Source: Micromonospora sp. MA102 (GTDB taxonomy: Bacteria > Actinomycetota > Actinomycetes > Mycobacteriales > Micromonosporaceae). From it: 64,000 nucleotides of DNA. Shown here one piece after another: positions 26,014 to 35,004 of this stretch (positions are counted from its first letter, which is position 1; each line of letters starts with the position of its first letter). A program made the translations under genes and the position numbers. The stretch covers positions 558,001 through 622,000 of the forward strand of contig NZ_JAMWEG010000003.1 of NCBI RefSeq assembly GCF_025460765.1, given 5' to 3'. The notes under the pieces are model-generated. The model saw only the letters and a program-made list of their open reading frames with translations, did not search any database and was not told the DNA's origin.

Positions 26014-27691
26014 TCACCGGCCCAGCACGATCCGGGCCATCCCGTCCAGCGCGGGGTTGCCGGGATCCCAGTAGCCGGCGTGCCCGTGGGGCCCGCTCGG
26101 GAAGCGCCGGCCCCCGAAGCCGGGAGAGCTCGGGTCCGCGCCGAACCAGAGCCGGTCGTCGTGCGGATCGAGCAGCGCGGCCGCCGGGCCGAGCGGCGTG
26201 CCGGCCAGCACCGCCCGGCGGGCCAGCTCGTCGGGCGGCCGGGCCAGCCGGATCACGTCGTCCGGCGCGGTGGCGGCCCAGACCTGGCCGGGCGGCATCC
26301 GCAGCTCGGCCGCCCGGTCGACGCCCACCCCGGGAGAGCCCACGAAGACCAGGGCGTCGGCGCTCAGCCCGTGGTCCCGGGCCGCGGTGCCGACCACCAC
26401 CGAGCCGTAGCTGTGCCCCAGCACGGTCTGCCGGGCCGGCGGCCCCTCGTGCGAGGCGCGCAGCCCCTCCTGGAACCGGTGCAGGGCCGGCCCGGCGTCC
26501 TCGGCCTGCCGCCCGCGCGCCGCCTCGGGCAGGAAATCCGGCGCGTCGTAGTCCAGCCAGAGCACGGCCGCCGCCTCCGTGCCCGGCTCGACCGCCGCGC
26601 ACCGGTCCAGCACCCGGGCGGCCCGGCCCAGCTCGCCCGGTGCGTCGGCGAGGTCCGCGGTCATCCCCGGCACGTAGGTCAGCACGGCGCCGGCCCGGTC
26701 CGGGTTGCCGAGCGCCACCACCGCCCGCCCGTCGCCGGCCGGGTCCAACCCCAGGAGGTACGCCCGCGGCGCCCCGGGCGCGGCCAGCCGCTCGCCGAGC
26801 CCGTCGAGGCCGCGCAGCGCCGCCTCCACGGCGGCGAGCCGGGCCAACCGGGCCAGTTCGAGGGGCCCGGCCGGCCGCGGACGCAGCAGCCCGGCGCGCC
26901 GCCGCGCCAGCTCGGCCCGGACGCCGGGCCAGCAGCAGCCGGTTGGCCTGGTCGCGGGCCGCCCCGGGCACCCCGTCGAGCCGGCCGACCCGGTCCGGCT
27001 CGCGGCTGACCAGCCACCGGCGCTCCGCCGGGGTGAGGCCGGCCCACCACCGGCCCACCTCGACCGGCCCGGCCCCGGGCGGTGGTCGCCAGGCCGGCGG
27101 GACGCTCACCCAGCCGGTCACCGCCGCCGTCGCCAGCTCCGCCAGGCGGCCTGCGGCCTCCCGGTCCGCCGCACCGGCCAGCGCCAGCGCGGCCCGGATC
27201 TCGGCGCCCACCTGCGCCACCGCCGGGCCGGCCAGCCAGGCGGGCCGGGCGCGCGCCGGGTCCGGCCGCACCGCACCGGCCCGGTCCACCAGCAGGTTGC
27301 CGGCGTCGGCGTGCGCCACGGCGGCGCCGAGCCGGGCCTTGGCCGCGGCCACCCGGGCGGCGAACTCGGCGAGCACCTGGTCGACCTCGACGAGCGCGGG
27401 CAGCACGTCGGTCAGCGCCGTGCGCAGCTCGCCGATCCGCCCCTGCGCGGTGGCCGAGGCCGCGCCCGACCAGCCCGGACGCAGTGCGCCGATCCGGGCG
27501 TCCAGCCCCTCGGCGCGGCGCCCGACCGGGCCGGTGAGCCCCCGCCAGGCCGCTCCGGCGGCGGCCCAGGCTCCCGGGTCGGCCCGCCAGAGCTGCGCGT
27601 AGCCGACCGGCGGCACGTCGGCCGCCCGCTCGCCCAGCCGGTCCGGTGGATGCCCTCGTCGGGCCGGGCGGAAGCCGGCGGCCGCGCTCAC
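26014..27691 (-). pseudogene. DUF1023-type alpha/beta hydrolase, interrupted by an apparent frameshift
   Basis: The first part starts at GTG 27689-27691 ([12 protein letters not shown]) and reads about 255 residues of helical N-domain to DQANRLLLAR. Near 26923-26926 the coding signal moves to another frame. It then continues VRAELARRRAGLL and runs through the hydrolase domain, with nucleophile elbow TVLGHSYGSVVVG, LVFVGSPGVGV and HGHAGYWDPGNPAL, to a stop at 26014. Dropping one C in the run at this point restores a single 550-560-aa protein of typical DUF1023 length. Without the shift the upstream frame has no stop for kilobases. This may be a sequencing error, a true mutation, or a split gene. 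The downstream part alone could start at TTG 26847. It is coupled to the EspC-like gene upstream by a GTGA overlap. Confidence 0.72.
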
Positions 27692-27984
27692 CGGGGGAGC
27701 CCGGCCAGACGGCGGGCGGCCCGCTCGTCCACCGCCTCGTAGCCCTCGGCGGCGGCCCGGACCGCCTCGGCGGTGGCCGCCACCCGCGCGGCGAGCGACC
27801 CGCACCAGCGCTGCACCGCCGCCTCCAGCTCGGCCAGCGTCGCCCCGGCCCGCCAGCCGTCGGCCGGCACCACGAGCCCCGGCTCGGTGGCCGGACCGCG
27901 GGCCAGCCGGTAGGCGTCGTCGGCCAGCTCCCGGGCCACCCCGCGCAACAGCTCCGGCTCGACGCTGAACGGCTCATCGCCCAT
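27688..27984 (-). CDS. small helical EspC/WXG100-like protein
   Basis: A 98-aa protein of two long helices with a central break ([23 protein letters not shown], then a GWRAG turn, then [40 protein letters not shown]). This is the build of type VII secretion-associated EspC/WXG100-like proteins. ATG at 27984 follows GGGAGG. Its stop overlaps the GTG of the DUF1023 hydrolase (GTGA at 27688-27691). In actinobacteria, DUF1023 hydrolases often follow such small proteins, suggesting a secreted pair. No ESX core genes are in the window, so export is inferred. Confidence 0.7.
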   Translation of the reverse strand: MGDEPFSVEPELLRGVARELADDAYRLARGPATEPGLVVPADGWRAGATLAELEAAVQRWCGSLAARVAATAEAVRAAAEGYEAVDERAARRLAGLPR

Positions 27985-28135
27985 CGGTGACCTCCCTGCG
28001 ACCCGGCGGACGGACAGCGGGGACGCTACGGCCCGGCGGACCACCCACGCCGGCCCTGTGGACAACGGGCGGTGGGGCGTACGCCGGGTTTTCCACAGGG
28101 GTCGTCCACGGCGGATCCGCGGCCCGGAGCGCCGG

Positions 28136-28141
28136 TAGGGT
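28136..28141 (+). promoter_or_regulatory. -10 element of acpS
   Basis: TAGGGT lies 7 bases before the acpS GTG with no ribosome site between, consistent with a leaderless mRNA. Confidence 0.45.
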
Positions 28142-28148
28142 GAGGTCC

Positions 28149-28517
28149 GTGATCGTGGCAGTCGGCATCGACGTCGTGCTGGTGGACCGGTTCGCCCGGT
28201 CCCTGGCGCGCACGCCGTCGCTCGGCGACCGGCTCTTCACCGAGGCCGAGCGCCACACCGGCTCCGGCGCCCCGCGCTCGCCGGAGTCCTTGGCCGCCCG
28301 GTTCGCGGCCAAGGAGGCGGTGGCCAAGGCGCTCGGCGCGCCGGCCGGGCTCAACTGGCACGACTGTGAGGTCGCCTCCGACCCGGACGGCCGCCCCTGG
28401 CTGACCGTGTCCGGCACGGTGGCCGCCGCCGCGGCCGAACGTGGGATCAACCGCTGGCACCTGTCGCTGTCGCACGACGGCGGGATCGCGTCGGCCATGG
28501 TGGTGGCGGAACAGTGA
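28149..28517 (+). CDS. acpS: holo-[acyl-carrier-protein] synthase
   Basis: A 122-aa phosphopantetheinyl transferase of the short AcpS type, moving 4'-phosphopantetheine from CoA to acyl carrier protein. It carries the Mg-binding motif [11 protein letters not shown] and the second motif [17 protein letters not shown], then [13 protein letters not shown] at 28149 gives the canonical N-terminus; TAGGGT 7 bases upstream suggests a leaderless mRNA. It is followed by nnr and alr, a frequent actinobacterial order. Confidence 0.95.
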   Translation: MIVAVGIDVVLVDRFARSLARTPSLGDRLFTEAERHTGSGAPRSPESLAARFAAKEAVAKALGAPAGLNWHDCEVASDPDGRPWLTVSGTVAAAAAERGINRWHLSLSHDGGIASAMVVAEQ

Positions 28518-28581
28518 GCCGACCCGGCGGGCCGGTCGGCCGGTCCGGGACGAACGGGACGAACGGACGGGACGGGGTGGC

Positions 28582-30051
28582 ATGAGACCGGTGTGGCGGG
28601 TCGCGGACGTACGCGCGGCGGAGGCGGGCCTGATGGCCACCCTGCCGCCCGGGGCGCTCATGCAGCGGGCCGCCGCCGGGCTGGCCCGCCGCTGCGCGCT
28701 GCTGCTCGGCGAGCGGGGCGGTGTCTACGGCGCCCGGGTGCTGCTGCTGGTCGGCTCCGGCGACAACGGTGGCGACGCCCTCTACGCGGGCGCGCACCTG
28801 GCCCGCCGGGGCGCCGCGGTCGCCGCCCTGCTGCTCACCCCCGGCCGGGCGCACGGGGAGGGGCTGGCCGCGCTGCGGGCCGCCGGCGGGAACGTCGTCG
28901 ACCGGCCGCCGGCCGTGGTGGACCTGGTGCTCGACGGGATCGTCGGGATCGGCGGCACCGGCGGGCTCCGGGAGACCGCCGACCAGCTGGCCGCGAGCCT
29001 CGCGGAGCGGATCGGGCGGGACGGCACGCGGGCCACGGTGGTCGCGGTGGACGTGCCGAGCGGCGTCGCGGTGGACACCGGGCATGTGCCGCCGACGGCC
29101 TCCGGCCGGCCCTGCGCGGTGCGTGCCGACGTGACGGTCACCTTCGGCGCGCTCAAGCCGGCCCTGGTGGTCGGCCCGGCCGCGCCGCTCGCCGGGCACG
29201 TCGAGCTGGTCGACATCGGGCTGACGCCCTGGCTGCGCGGCACCCCGGCGCTGCGCGTCACCGAGTGGTCCGACCTGGTCGACTGGTGGCCCCGGCTCGG
29301 CCCGTCCTCGGAGAAGTACAGCCGGGGCGTGGTCGGGGTGGCGACCGGCTCGGCCACCTACCCCGGCGCCGCGGTGCTCTCGGTGAGCGGCGCCCTCTCC
29401 GGCCCCACCGGCATGGTCCGCTACGCGGGCGGCGCCCGCGCGGAGGTGCTGCACCAGCACCCGTCGGTGATCGCCACCGAGCGGGTCGCCGACGCCGGCC
29501 GGGTGCAGGCCTGGATCTGCGGCTCGGGGCTGGGCACCGGCGAGGCGTCCGCCGCCGAGCTGCGCGCGGTGCTCGCCGCGCCGGTGCCGGTGGTGCTCGA
29601 CGCCGACGCGCTCACCCTGCTGGTCGACGGCAAGCTGGCGGACCGGCTGCGCGGGCGGGACGCGCCGATCGTGGTGACCCCGCACGACCGCGAGTACGCC
29701 CGGCTGTGCGGCGAGACCCCGGGAGCGGACCGGGTCGGGGCGGCGCTCCGGCTGGCCGCCTGGATGAACGCGGTGGTGCTGCTCAAGGGCGACCGCACGA
29801 TCATCGGCACCCCCGACGGCCGGGCCTACGTCAACCCGACCGGCACCCCGGTGCTCGCCACCGGGGGCACCGGCGACGTGCTGGCCGGGCTGCTCGGCTC
29901 GCTGCTCGCCACCGGGCTGGCCCCGGAGCGGGCGGCCGCCGCGGCGGCGTACCTGCACGGGCTGGCCGGCCGGGAGGCGGCGCGCGGCGGCCCGGTGACC
30001 GCACCCGACGTGGCGACCGCGCTGCGCCCGGTGCTGGCCCGCCTGCCCTGA
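28582..30051 (+). CDS. nnr: bifunctional NAD(P)H-hydrate epimerase / ADP-dependent NAD(P)H-hydrate dehydratase
   Basis: A 489-aa repair enzyme of damaged NAD(P)H. The N-terminal YjeF/NnrE epimerase part spans about 1-210 (LMQRAAAGLARRC, VGSGDNGGDALYAGAHLARRG, VAVDVPSGVAVDTG). The C-terminal ribokinase-like NnrD dehydratase part spans about 225-489 (KYSRGVVGVATGSATYPGAAVLS, DADALTLL, VTPHDREYARL, LKGDRTIIGTPDGRAYVN, and TGGTGDVLAGLLGSLLA with the catalytic Asp). ATG at 28582 was chosen from the conserved VADVRAAEAGLM opening. It stands between acpS and alr. Confidence 0.95.
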   Translation: MRPVWRVADVRAAEAGLMATLPPGALMQRAAAGLARRCALLLGERGGVYGARVLLLVGSGDNGGDALYAGAHLARRGAAVAALLLTPGRAHGEGLAALRAAGGNVVDRPPAVVDLVLDGIVGIGGTGGLRETADQLAASLAERIGRDGTRATVVAVDVPSGVAVDTGHVPPTASGRPCAVRADVTVTFGALKPALVVGPAAPLAGHVELVDIGLTPWLRGTPALRVTEWSDLVDWWPRLGPSSEKYSRGVVGVATGSATYPGAAVLSVSGALSGPTGMVRYAGGARAEVLHQHPSVIATERVADAGRVQAWICGSGLGTGEASAAELRAVLAAPVPVVLDADALTLLVDGKLADRLRGRDAPIVVTPHDREYARLCGETPGADRVGAALRLAAWMNAVVLLKGDRTIIGTPDGRAYVNPTGTPVLATGGTGDVLAGLLGSLLATGLAPERAAAAAAYLHGLAGREAARGGPVTAPDVATALRPVLARLP

Positions 30052-30111
30052 CACGGCGGCGGCCGACAGGCCGGCCGCGCGGCTCGCGGCCACGGTGATC
30101 ACCCGCGGAAG

Positions 30112-30117
30112 TAGGCT
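30112..30117 (+). promoter_or_regulatory. -10 element of alr
   Basis: TAGGCT ends 6 bases before the alr ATG. No ribosome site is seen, so the transcript is probably leaderless. Confidence 0.5.
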
Positions 30118-30123
30118 GGGGGC

Positions 30124-31242
30124 ATGTGGCAGTCGGAGGTGCGCGTCGACCTGGACGCGATCCGGGAGAACGTGGCCCGGCTCAAGTCGGGCACCAGCGC
30201 CGAGCTGATGGCGGTGGTCAAGGGCGACGGCTACGGCCACGGCATGGTGCCGGCGGCCCGCGCGTCGCTCGACGCCGGGGCGGACTGGCTCGGCGTGTGC
30301 ACCCTCGACGAGGCGCTCCTGCTGCGCCAGGAGGGGATCACCGCGCCCGTGCTGGCCTGGCTGCTCGACCCGGGGCTGCCGCTGCACGACGGGGTCGCGG
30401 TCGGTGTCGACCTGGGCTGCGCCAGCCTCACCCAGCTCGACGAGATGATCGAGGCGGGCCGGCGGGCGGGCCGCCCGGCCCGGCTGCACCTCAAGATCGA
30501 CACGGGGCTCGCCCGGGGCGGCGCCACCGTGGCCGACTGGCCGGCGCTGCTGGAGGCCGCCGCGAAGGCCCAGGCCGACGGCCTGGTCGAGGTGGTCGGG
30601 GTGTGGAGCCACTTCGTGTACGCGGACTCGCCCGGCCACCCCACCACGGACCGGCAGTTGGCGGTGTTCCACGAGGGGCTGGAGATGGTGGAGCGGGCCG
30701 GGTTGCGCCCCCGCTACCGGCACCTGGCCAACTCGGCGGCCACCCTGACCCGCCCGGACACCCACTTCGATCTGGTCCGTCCCGGCCTGGCCGTCTACGG
30801 TCTCTCCCCGATCGAGGGCGAGCGGTTCGGCCTGCGCCCGGCGATGACCGCCCGGGCCCGGGTGATGCTGACCAAGCGGGTCCCGGCCGGCACCGGCGTC
30901 TCGTACGGCCACATCTACCGGACCGAGCAGGAGGCGAACCTGGCGGTCGTCCCGCTCGGCTACGCCGACGGGGTGCCCCGGCACGCCTCGAACACCGGGC
31001 CGGTGCAGCTCGGCGGCAAGCGGCGGACCATCTCCGGGCGGGTCTGCATGGACCAGTTCGTCGTCGACTGCGGCGAGGACGAGGTGGCCGCCGGGGACGT
31101 GGCGACCCTCTTCGGCAGCGGCGCGGACGGCGAGCCCACCGCCGACGACTGGGCCGAGGCGGTCGGCACCATCAACTACGAGATCGTGACCCGGTTCGGG
31201 GGCGTCCGGGTGCCCCGCGTCTACGACGGCGAGCGCCCGTGA
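30124..31242 (+). CDS. alr: alanine racemase
   Basis: A 372-aa PLP enzyme interconverting L- and D-alanine for peptidoglycan. The PLP lysine is K33 in AVVKGDGYGHG. The second catalytic residue is the Tyr in GTGVSYGHIYRTE. Also visible are HLKIDTGLARGG, FDLVRPGLAVYGLSP and GRVCMDQFVVDCG. ATG at 30124 was preferred because of the TAGGCT 6 bases upstream. Its TGA is the first three bases of a 59-bp repeat that leads into the next gene. Confidence 0.97.
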   Translation: MWQSEVRVDLDAIRENVARLKSGTSAELMAVVKGDGYGHGMVPAARASLDAGADWLGVCTLDEALLLRQEGITAPVLAWLLDPGLPLHDGVAVGVDLGCASLTQLDEMIEAGRRAGRPARLHLKIDTGLARGGATVADWPALLEAAAKAQADGLVEVVGVWSHFVYADSPGHPTTDRQLAVFHEGLEMVERAGLRPRYRHLANSAATLTRPDTHFDLVRPGLAVYGLSPIEGERFGLRPAMTARARVMLTKRVPAGTGVSYGHIYRTEQEANLAVVPLGYADGVPRHASNTGPVQLGGKRRTISGRVCMDQFVVDCGEDEVAAGDVATLFGSGADGEPTADDWAEAVGTINYEIVTRFGGVRVPRVYDGERP

Positions 31243-31298
31243 GCGCGAGGAGTGAGCCGGGGTTGCGAGCCCCGCAGTCGCGAGCCGAGGTGGCACGG
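31240..31298 (+). repeat. 59-bp stop/start-junction repeat, copy A
   Basis: This unit begins with the TGA of alr, and its last base is the first base of the GTG of the next gene. It contains GAGGAGTGAGCC, a small hairpin GGGG-N7-CCCC, and GAGGTGGCACGG, whose GAGGTG can serve as ribosome site. Two further copies lie at 32387-32504. I recall such elements from Micromonospora and Salinispora genomes. Confidence 0.85.
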
Positions 31299-32389
31299 TG
31301 AGCCAGCGGTTCCGGATTCCCCGGCCGCGTTCCGCTGCCGGCCGGGTCGCCGGGGTGGTCGGCGCGGCGCTCGGGGTGGCCGCCGCCGGGCTCGCCGCCG
31401 GGGTGGTGAGCGAGCGGGTCCTGATCCGCCGCCTCAAGTCCGACCCCGCGGATCCCTACGCCGACGAGGTCTTCGGCGACCTGCGCCACGACGCGGCGTA
31501 CGCGCTGGAGATGCCGGACGGCACCGACATCCACGTGGAGGTGGTCGAGCCGACCCGCCCGGTCGCCGGGCACCCGACCGTGGTGCTCGTGCACGGTTTC
31601 TGCCTGGACATGGGCACGTTCCACTTCCAGCGCAAGCTGCTCGCCGCGCGCGGCGACTACCGGGTCGTCGCCTACGACCAGCCCGGGCACGGCCGCTCCG
31701 GGAAGCTGGAGGGCGGCGACTACGACCTGGCCGCGCTGGGCCACACCCTGCGCCGGGTGATCGACGAGGTGGCCCCGGAGGGGCCGCTGGTGCTGATCGG
31801 CCACTCGATGGGCGGCATGACGATCATGGCGCTGGCCGAGCTCTACCCGGAGCTGTTCGGCGACCGGGTGGTCGGCACGGTGCTGATGGCCACCTCGGGC
31901 GGGCTGCTCGCGGAGACCAAGCTGGTGGCGCCCGCGCTGCTCGGCCGGGTCGGTGCACCGGTGATCTACATGATGAGCAACGCCACCCGGTACGGCGCAC
32001 CGGTGATCGACAAGGCCCGCAAGTCGACCTCCAACGTCGCCTGGCTGCTCACCCGCAGGTACGGCTTCGGCACGGCGAAGCCCAGCCCGGCCCTGGTGTC
32101 GTACGTCGAGACGATGAACTCCCGCACGTCGGCCGACACGGTCACCCGCTACCTGCGCACCCTGGCCACCCACTCCCGGTTCCCGGCGCTGGCCGCGCTG
32201 GCCGGCACGCCGGTGCTGGTGATCGTGGGGGACAAGGACATGATCACGCCGGTGACCCACTCCGAGGAGATCGTGCGGCGGCTGCCGCACGCCGAGTTCG
32301 TGAAGATCCATGACAGCGGGCACGTGGTGATGCTGGAGCACGCCGACCAGGTGAACGCGGCGCTGGAAAGGTTCCTGGAGTCGCTGTGA
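31298..32389 (+). CDS. alpha/beta hydrolase, membrane-anchored
   Basis: A 363-aa alpha/beta-fold hydrolase. The N-terminal hydrophobic stretch (about residues 14-36, AAGRVAGVVGAALGVAAAGLAAG) is probably a membrane anchor. The oxyanion strand is VVLVHGFCLDMGTFHFQ, the nucleophile elbow GHSMGG, the acid VIVGDKDMITP and the final His HDSGHVVMLEHAD. It lies between alr and tsaE with 59-bp repeats at both junctions, the usual actinobacterial position of this family. The substrate is unknown. GTG at 31298 takes its ribosome site from the repeat. Confidence 0.88.
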   Translation: MSQRFRIPRPRSAAGRVAGVVGAALGVAAAGLAAGVVSERVLIRRLKSDPADPYADEVFGDLRHDAAYALEMPDGTDIHVEVVEPTRPVAGHPTVVLVHGFCLDMGTFHFQRKLLAARGDYRVVAYDQPGHGRSGKLEGGDYDLAALGHTLRRVIDEVAPEGPLVLIGHSMGGMTIMALAELYPELFGDRVVGTVLMATSGGLLAETKLVAPALLGRVGAPVIYMMSNATRYGAPVIDKARKSTSNVAWLLTRRYGFGTAKPSPALVSYVETMNSRTSADTVTRYLRTLATHSRFPALAALAGTPVLVIVGDKDMITPVTHSEEIVRRLPHAEFVKIHDSGHVVMLEHADQVNAALERFLESL

Positions 32390-32445
32390 GCGCGAGGAGT
32401 GAGCCGGGGTTGCGAGCCCCGCAGTCGCGAGCCGAGGTGGCGTTG
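32387..32445 (+). repeat. 59-bp stop/start-junction repeat, copy B
   Basis: It starts with the TGA of the hydrolase gene and is followed directly by copy C. Its end reads GGTGGCGTTG instead of GGTGGCACGG, and no gene starts there. The tandem arrangement suggests a duplication or second insertion. Confidence 0.85.
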
Positions 32446-32504
32446 TGAGCGCGAGGAGTGAGCCGGGGTTGCGAGCCCCGCAGTCGCGAGCCGAGGTGCC
32501 ACGG
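32446..32504 (+). repeat. 59-bp stop/start-junction repeat, copy C
   Basis: It abuts copy B head to tail and ends on the first base of the tsaE GTG. It differs from copy A near the end (GAGGTGCCACGG against GAGGTGGCACGG). Confidence 0.85.
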
Positions 32505-32986
32505 TGAGCGTGGTGCTGGAGTTGAAGACGGTCGACGACACCCACGAGTTCGGCCGCCGGCTGGCCGGTGTGCTGCGCGCCGGTGACCTGCTGCTGCTCA
32601 GCGGGCCGCTGGGCGCCGGCAAGACGGCGCTGACCCAGGGCATCGGCGCCGGCCTCGGGGTGCGCGGTGACATCACCTCGCCGACCTTCGTGATCGCCCG
32701 GGTGCACCGGCCGGATCCGGCCCGGGGCGGCCGGGTGAGCCTGGTGCACGCCGACGCGTACCGGCTGGGGGAGTCGGCCGACCCGCGCGCCGAGATCGAC
32801 GACCTGGACCTGGACGCCTCGGTGGACGAGGCGGTCACCGTGGTGGAGTGGGGCGAGGGGATGGTCGAGCAGCTGGTCGACGCCCACCTGCGGGTGCGCA
32901 TCGACCGCCGGGACGACGACACCCGGGTGGTGACGCTGGAGCCGGTCGGTGGCGACTGGGCGCGGCGCCTGGCCACCCTGGACTGA
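32504..32986 (+). CDS. tsaE: tRNA threonylcarbamoyladenosine biosynthesis ATPase TsaE
   Basis: A 160-aa P-loop protein needed with TsaB and TsaD for t6A37 on ANN-decoding tRNAs. It has Walker A SGPLGAGKTALTQGIG, the switch TSPTFVIARVHRP, LVHADAYRLG and TVVEWGEGM. GTG at 32504 is the last base of the repeat unit plus TG, so the repeat supplies the translation start context. tsaB and tsaD lie 0.9 and 2 kb downstream with ung between. Confidence 0.95.
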   Translation: MSVVLELKTVDDTHEFGRRLAGVLRAGDLLLLSGPLGAGKTALTQGIGAGLGVRGDITSPTFVIARVHRPDPARGGRVSLVHADAYRLGESADPRAEIDDLDLDASVDEAVTVVEWGEGMVEQLVDAHLRVRIDRRDDDTRVVTLEPVGGDWARRLATLD

Positions 32987-33048
32987 CCCCCTGTCGTACC
33001 CGCTGCCTACAGTGCCGGGGACCGATCCGACGCGGTGAAAGGCTGCCG

Positions 33049-33750
33049 ATGCCCGACGACGCTCCTACCCTCGATCTGCTGGCGCTCCTCCCGGACGCCT
33101 GGCGGGCGGCGCTCACCCCGCACCTCGACCCGGCCCGCACCGCCGCGCTGGCCGAGTTCGTCGGCGGGGAATACGCGACCCGCACGGTCTTCCCGCCGGT
33201 CGAGGACCTGTTCTCCGCCTACCGGCTGTGCGGGCCGGCGGAGACCCGGGTGCTGATCCTGGGGCAGGACCCCTACCACAAGGCGGGGCAGGCGCACGGG
33301 CTGAGCTTCAGCGTGCGCGAGGGGGTGGCGGTGCCGCCGTCGCTGCGCAACGTCTTCAAGGAGCTGGGCGAGGACCTGGGTGTGCCGAAGCCGGCCGGCG
33401 GCAACCTGAGCGGCTGGGCGGCGCAGGGCGTGCTGCTGCTCAACGCGGTGCTCACCGTCCGGCAGGCCACCCCGGGCTCGCACGCCAACCGGGGCTGGGA
33501 GGAGTTCACCGACGCCACCATCCGGGCCCTCGACGCGCTCGACCGCCGGGTGGTCTTCCTGCTCTGGGGCAGCTACGCGCGCAAGAAGGCCGCCCTGGTC
33601 ACCAACCCGCACCACGTGGTGCTGGAGGCCGGCCACCCGAGCCCGATGAACCCGCGCGGCTTCCTGGGCAGCCGCCCGTTCAGCGCCGCCAACAAGGCGC
33701 TCGCCGACGCCGGCCTGCCCACCGTCGACTGGGAGCGCACCGCCGGCTGA
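33049..33750 (+). CDS. ung: uracil-DNA glycosylase, family 1
   Basis: A 233-aa repair enzyme excising uracil from DNA. Catalytic Asp is D74 in LILGQDPYHKAGQAHGLSF, with the Leu-loop motif GHPSPMN near residue 196 carrying the catalytic His, and VFLLWGSYARKK. Length is standard for family 1. ATG at 33049 follows GTGAAAGG. It interrupts the tsaE-tsaB-rimI-tsaD order and is probably transcribed with tsaE. Confidence 0.97.
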   Translation: MPDDAPTLDLLALLPDAWRAALTPHLDPARTAALAEFVGGEYATRTVFPPVEDLFSAYRLCGPAETRVLILGQDPYHKAGQAHGLSFSVREGVAVPPSLRNVFKELGEDLGVPKPAGGNLSGWAAQGVLLLNAVLTVRQATPGSHANRGWEEFTDATIRALDALDRRVVFLLWGSYARKKAALVTNPHHVVLEAGHPSPMNPRGFLGSRPFSAANKALADAGLPTVDWERTAG

Positions 33751-33858
33751 CCCCGTGCTCAGCGGCCGGTTGCCGCGTCGCCGGTCCGCGCCCGGAGCGC
33801 CTCGGGAGCGGGGTCGCGAGGCGGGAGGGGCGTCACCGCCGGTAACCGGGGCGGCGAC

Positions 33859-33864
33859 TAGGCT
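33859..33864 (+). promoter_or_regulatory. -10 element of tsaB operon
   Basis: TAGGCT ends 8 bases before the tsaB GTG, with no ribosome site between. It marks a probable leaderless start of the tsaB-rimI-tsaD transcript. Confidence 0.5.
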
Positions 33865-33872
33865 GGCATACC

Positions 33873-34550
33873 GTGCTCGTACTCGTGGTGGACTCCTCGA
33901 CGCCCGCGGTGACCGCGGCGCTGGTCGAGGTCTCGGCGGACGGCGTCGCGGCCCGCGCGCAGCGGTGCACGGTCGACGCCCGGGCGCACGGCGAGCTGCT
34001 CGCCCCGCAGGTCGACGCGGTGCTGGCGGACGTCGACGCCCGCCCCGCCGACCTGGCCGCGATCGTCGCCGGGCTCGGTCCGGGGCCGTTCACCGGCCTG
34101 CGGGTCGGCCTGGTCACCGCCGCCACGATGGGCCAGGTGCTCGGCATCCCCACGTACGGGGTGTGCTCGCTGGACGGGATCGGCCACCCGGCGGCGGCCG
34201 GCGAGCCGGTCCTGGCGGCCAGCGACGCCCGCCGCCGGGAGGTCTACTGGGCCGTCTACGACGGCGCCGGCCAGCGCATCGCCGGGCCGAACGTGGACAC
34301 CCCGGCGGTCGCCGCGGAGCGGGCCCGGGGTCTGGCCGTCACGGTGGCCGTCGGTGACGGCGCCCACCGGTACGCCGACGTCCTCGGCCTGCCGGTCCGG
34401 GAGGAGCCGCGCTACCCGGACGCCCTGGCGCTGGCCCGCCTGGCCGCCGAGCGGATCCGCGCGGGCGCACCCGGCGAGCCGCTCACCCCGCTCTACCTGC
34501 GCCGCCCGGACGCGGTGGCGGCCACCGGCCACAAGCCGGTCCTGCAATGA
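33873..34550 (+). CDS. tsaB: tRNA threonylcarbamoyladenosine biosynthesis protein TsaB
   Basis: A 225-aa ASKHA-fold protein (YeaZ) that forms the TsaBDE complex making t6A. Features are [32 protein letters not shown], the [14 protein letters not shown] glycine loop, and [17 protein letters not shown] at 33873 was chosen because of the upstream TAGGCT. The stop overlaps the rimI start as ATGA. Confidence 0.95.
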   Translation: MLVLVVDSSTPAVTAALVEVSADGVAARAQRCTVDARAHGELLAPQVDAVLADVDARPADLAAIVAGLGPGPFTGLRVGLVTAATMGQVLGIPTYGVCSLDGIGHPAAAGEPVLAASDARRREVYWAVYDGAGQRIAGPNVDTPAVAAERARGLAVTVAVGDGAHRYADVLGLPVREEPRYPDALALARLAAERIRAGAPGEPLTPLYLRRPDAVAATGHKPVLQ

Positions 34551-34999
34551 GCCAGGTGCGTCTGGGCCGGTTCCGCTGGTGGCACGTCGAGGAGGTGCTG
34601 CCCCTGGAGGCGGACCTGTTCGGCGCCGAGCGGTGGTCCCCGGCGATGTTCTGGAACGAGCTGGCCAGCGGCCATCACTACCTGGTCGCCACCGACGACG
34701 ACGGCACGGTGCTCGGCTACGCCGGGCTGATGGTGGCTCCGCCCGACGAGGCCTGGGTGCAGAACATCGCGGTCCGCCGGGACGCGCAGCGCCGGGGGAT
34801 CGGCCGGCTGCTGCTGGAGGCGTTGCTCGCCGAGGCGGCCCGGCGCGGGGTGCGCAGCACGCTGCTGGAGGTCGCCGCCGACAACGCCCCCGCCCAGCGG
34901 CTCTACGCGATGTACGGCTTCGAGCCGATCGGCGTGCGCCGCGGCTACTACCAACCGAGCAACACCGACGCGCTGGTCATGCAGCGCAACGAGGACTGA
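34547..34999 (+). CDS. rimI: ribosomal-protein-alanine N-acetyltransferase RimI
   Basis: A 150-aa GNAT acetyltransferase expected to acetylate the N-terminal Ala of S18 and possibly other proteins. The acetyl-CoA motif is [24 protein letters not shown], followed by [30 protein letters not shown] typical of RimI. It is nested between tsaB and tsaD, its usual partners, overlapping tsaB by four bases and 5 bases from tsaD. Confidence 0.93.
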   Translation: MSQVRLGRFRWWHVEEVLPLEADLFGAERWSPAMFWNELASGHHYLVATDDDGTVLGYAGLMVAPPDEAWVQNIAVRRDAQRRGIGRLLLEALLAEAARRGVRSTLLEVAADNAPAQRLYAMYGFEPIGVRRGYYQPSNTDALVMQRNED

Positions 35000-35004
35000 C
35001 GCGC

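Noticed and set aside
26900..26940. Programmed frameshift in the hydrolase gene
   Set aside because: No slippery heptamer or strong downstream pseudoknot was evident; error or mutation is simpler.
23783..27805. A 1340-codon minus-strand frame running from the hydrolase through the antisense of glmS
   Set aside because: Only its first approximately 255 residues after 27691 look like protein; the rest is the open antisense frame of glmS exposed by the frameshift.
31240..32504. CRISPR array made of the 59-bp repeats
   Set aside because: The copies are tandem or 1.1 kb apart with a gene between, there are no unique spacers of constant length, and no cas genes are present.
33751..33872. A fourth, degraded copy of the 59-bp repeat after ung
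   Set aside because: Only short GC-rich words are shared; no alignable unit and no stop/start placement.
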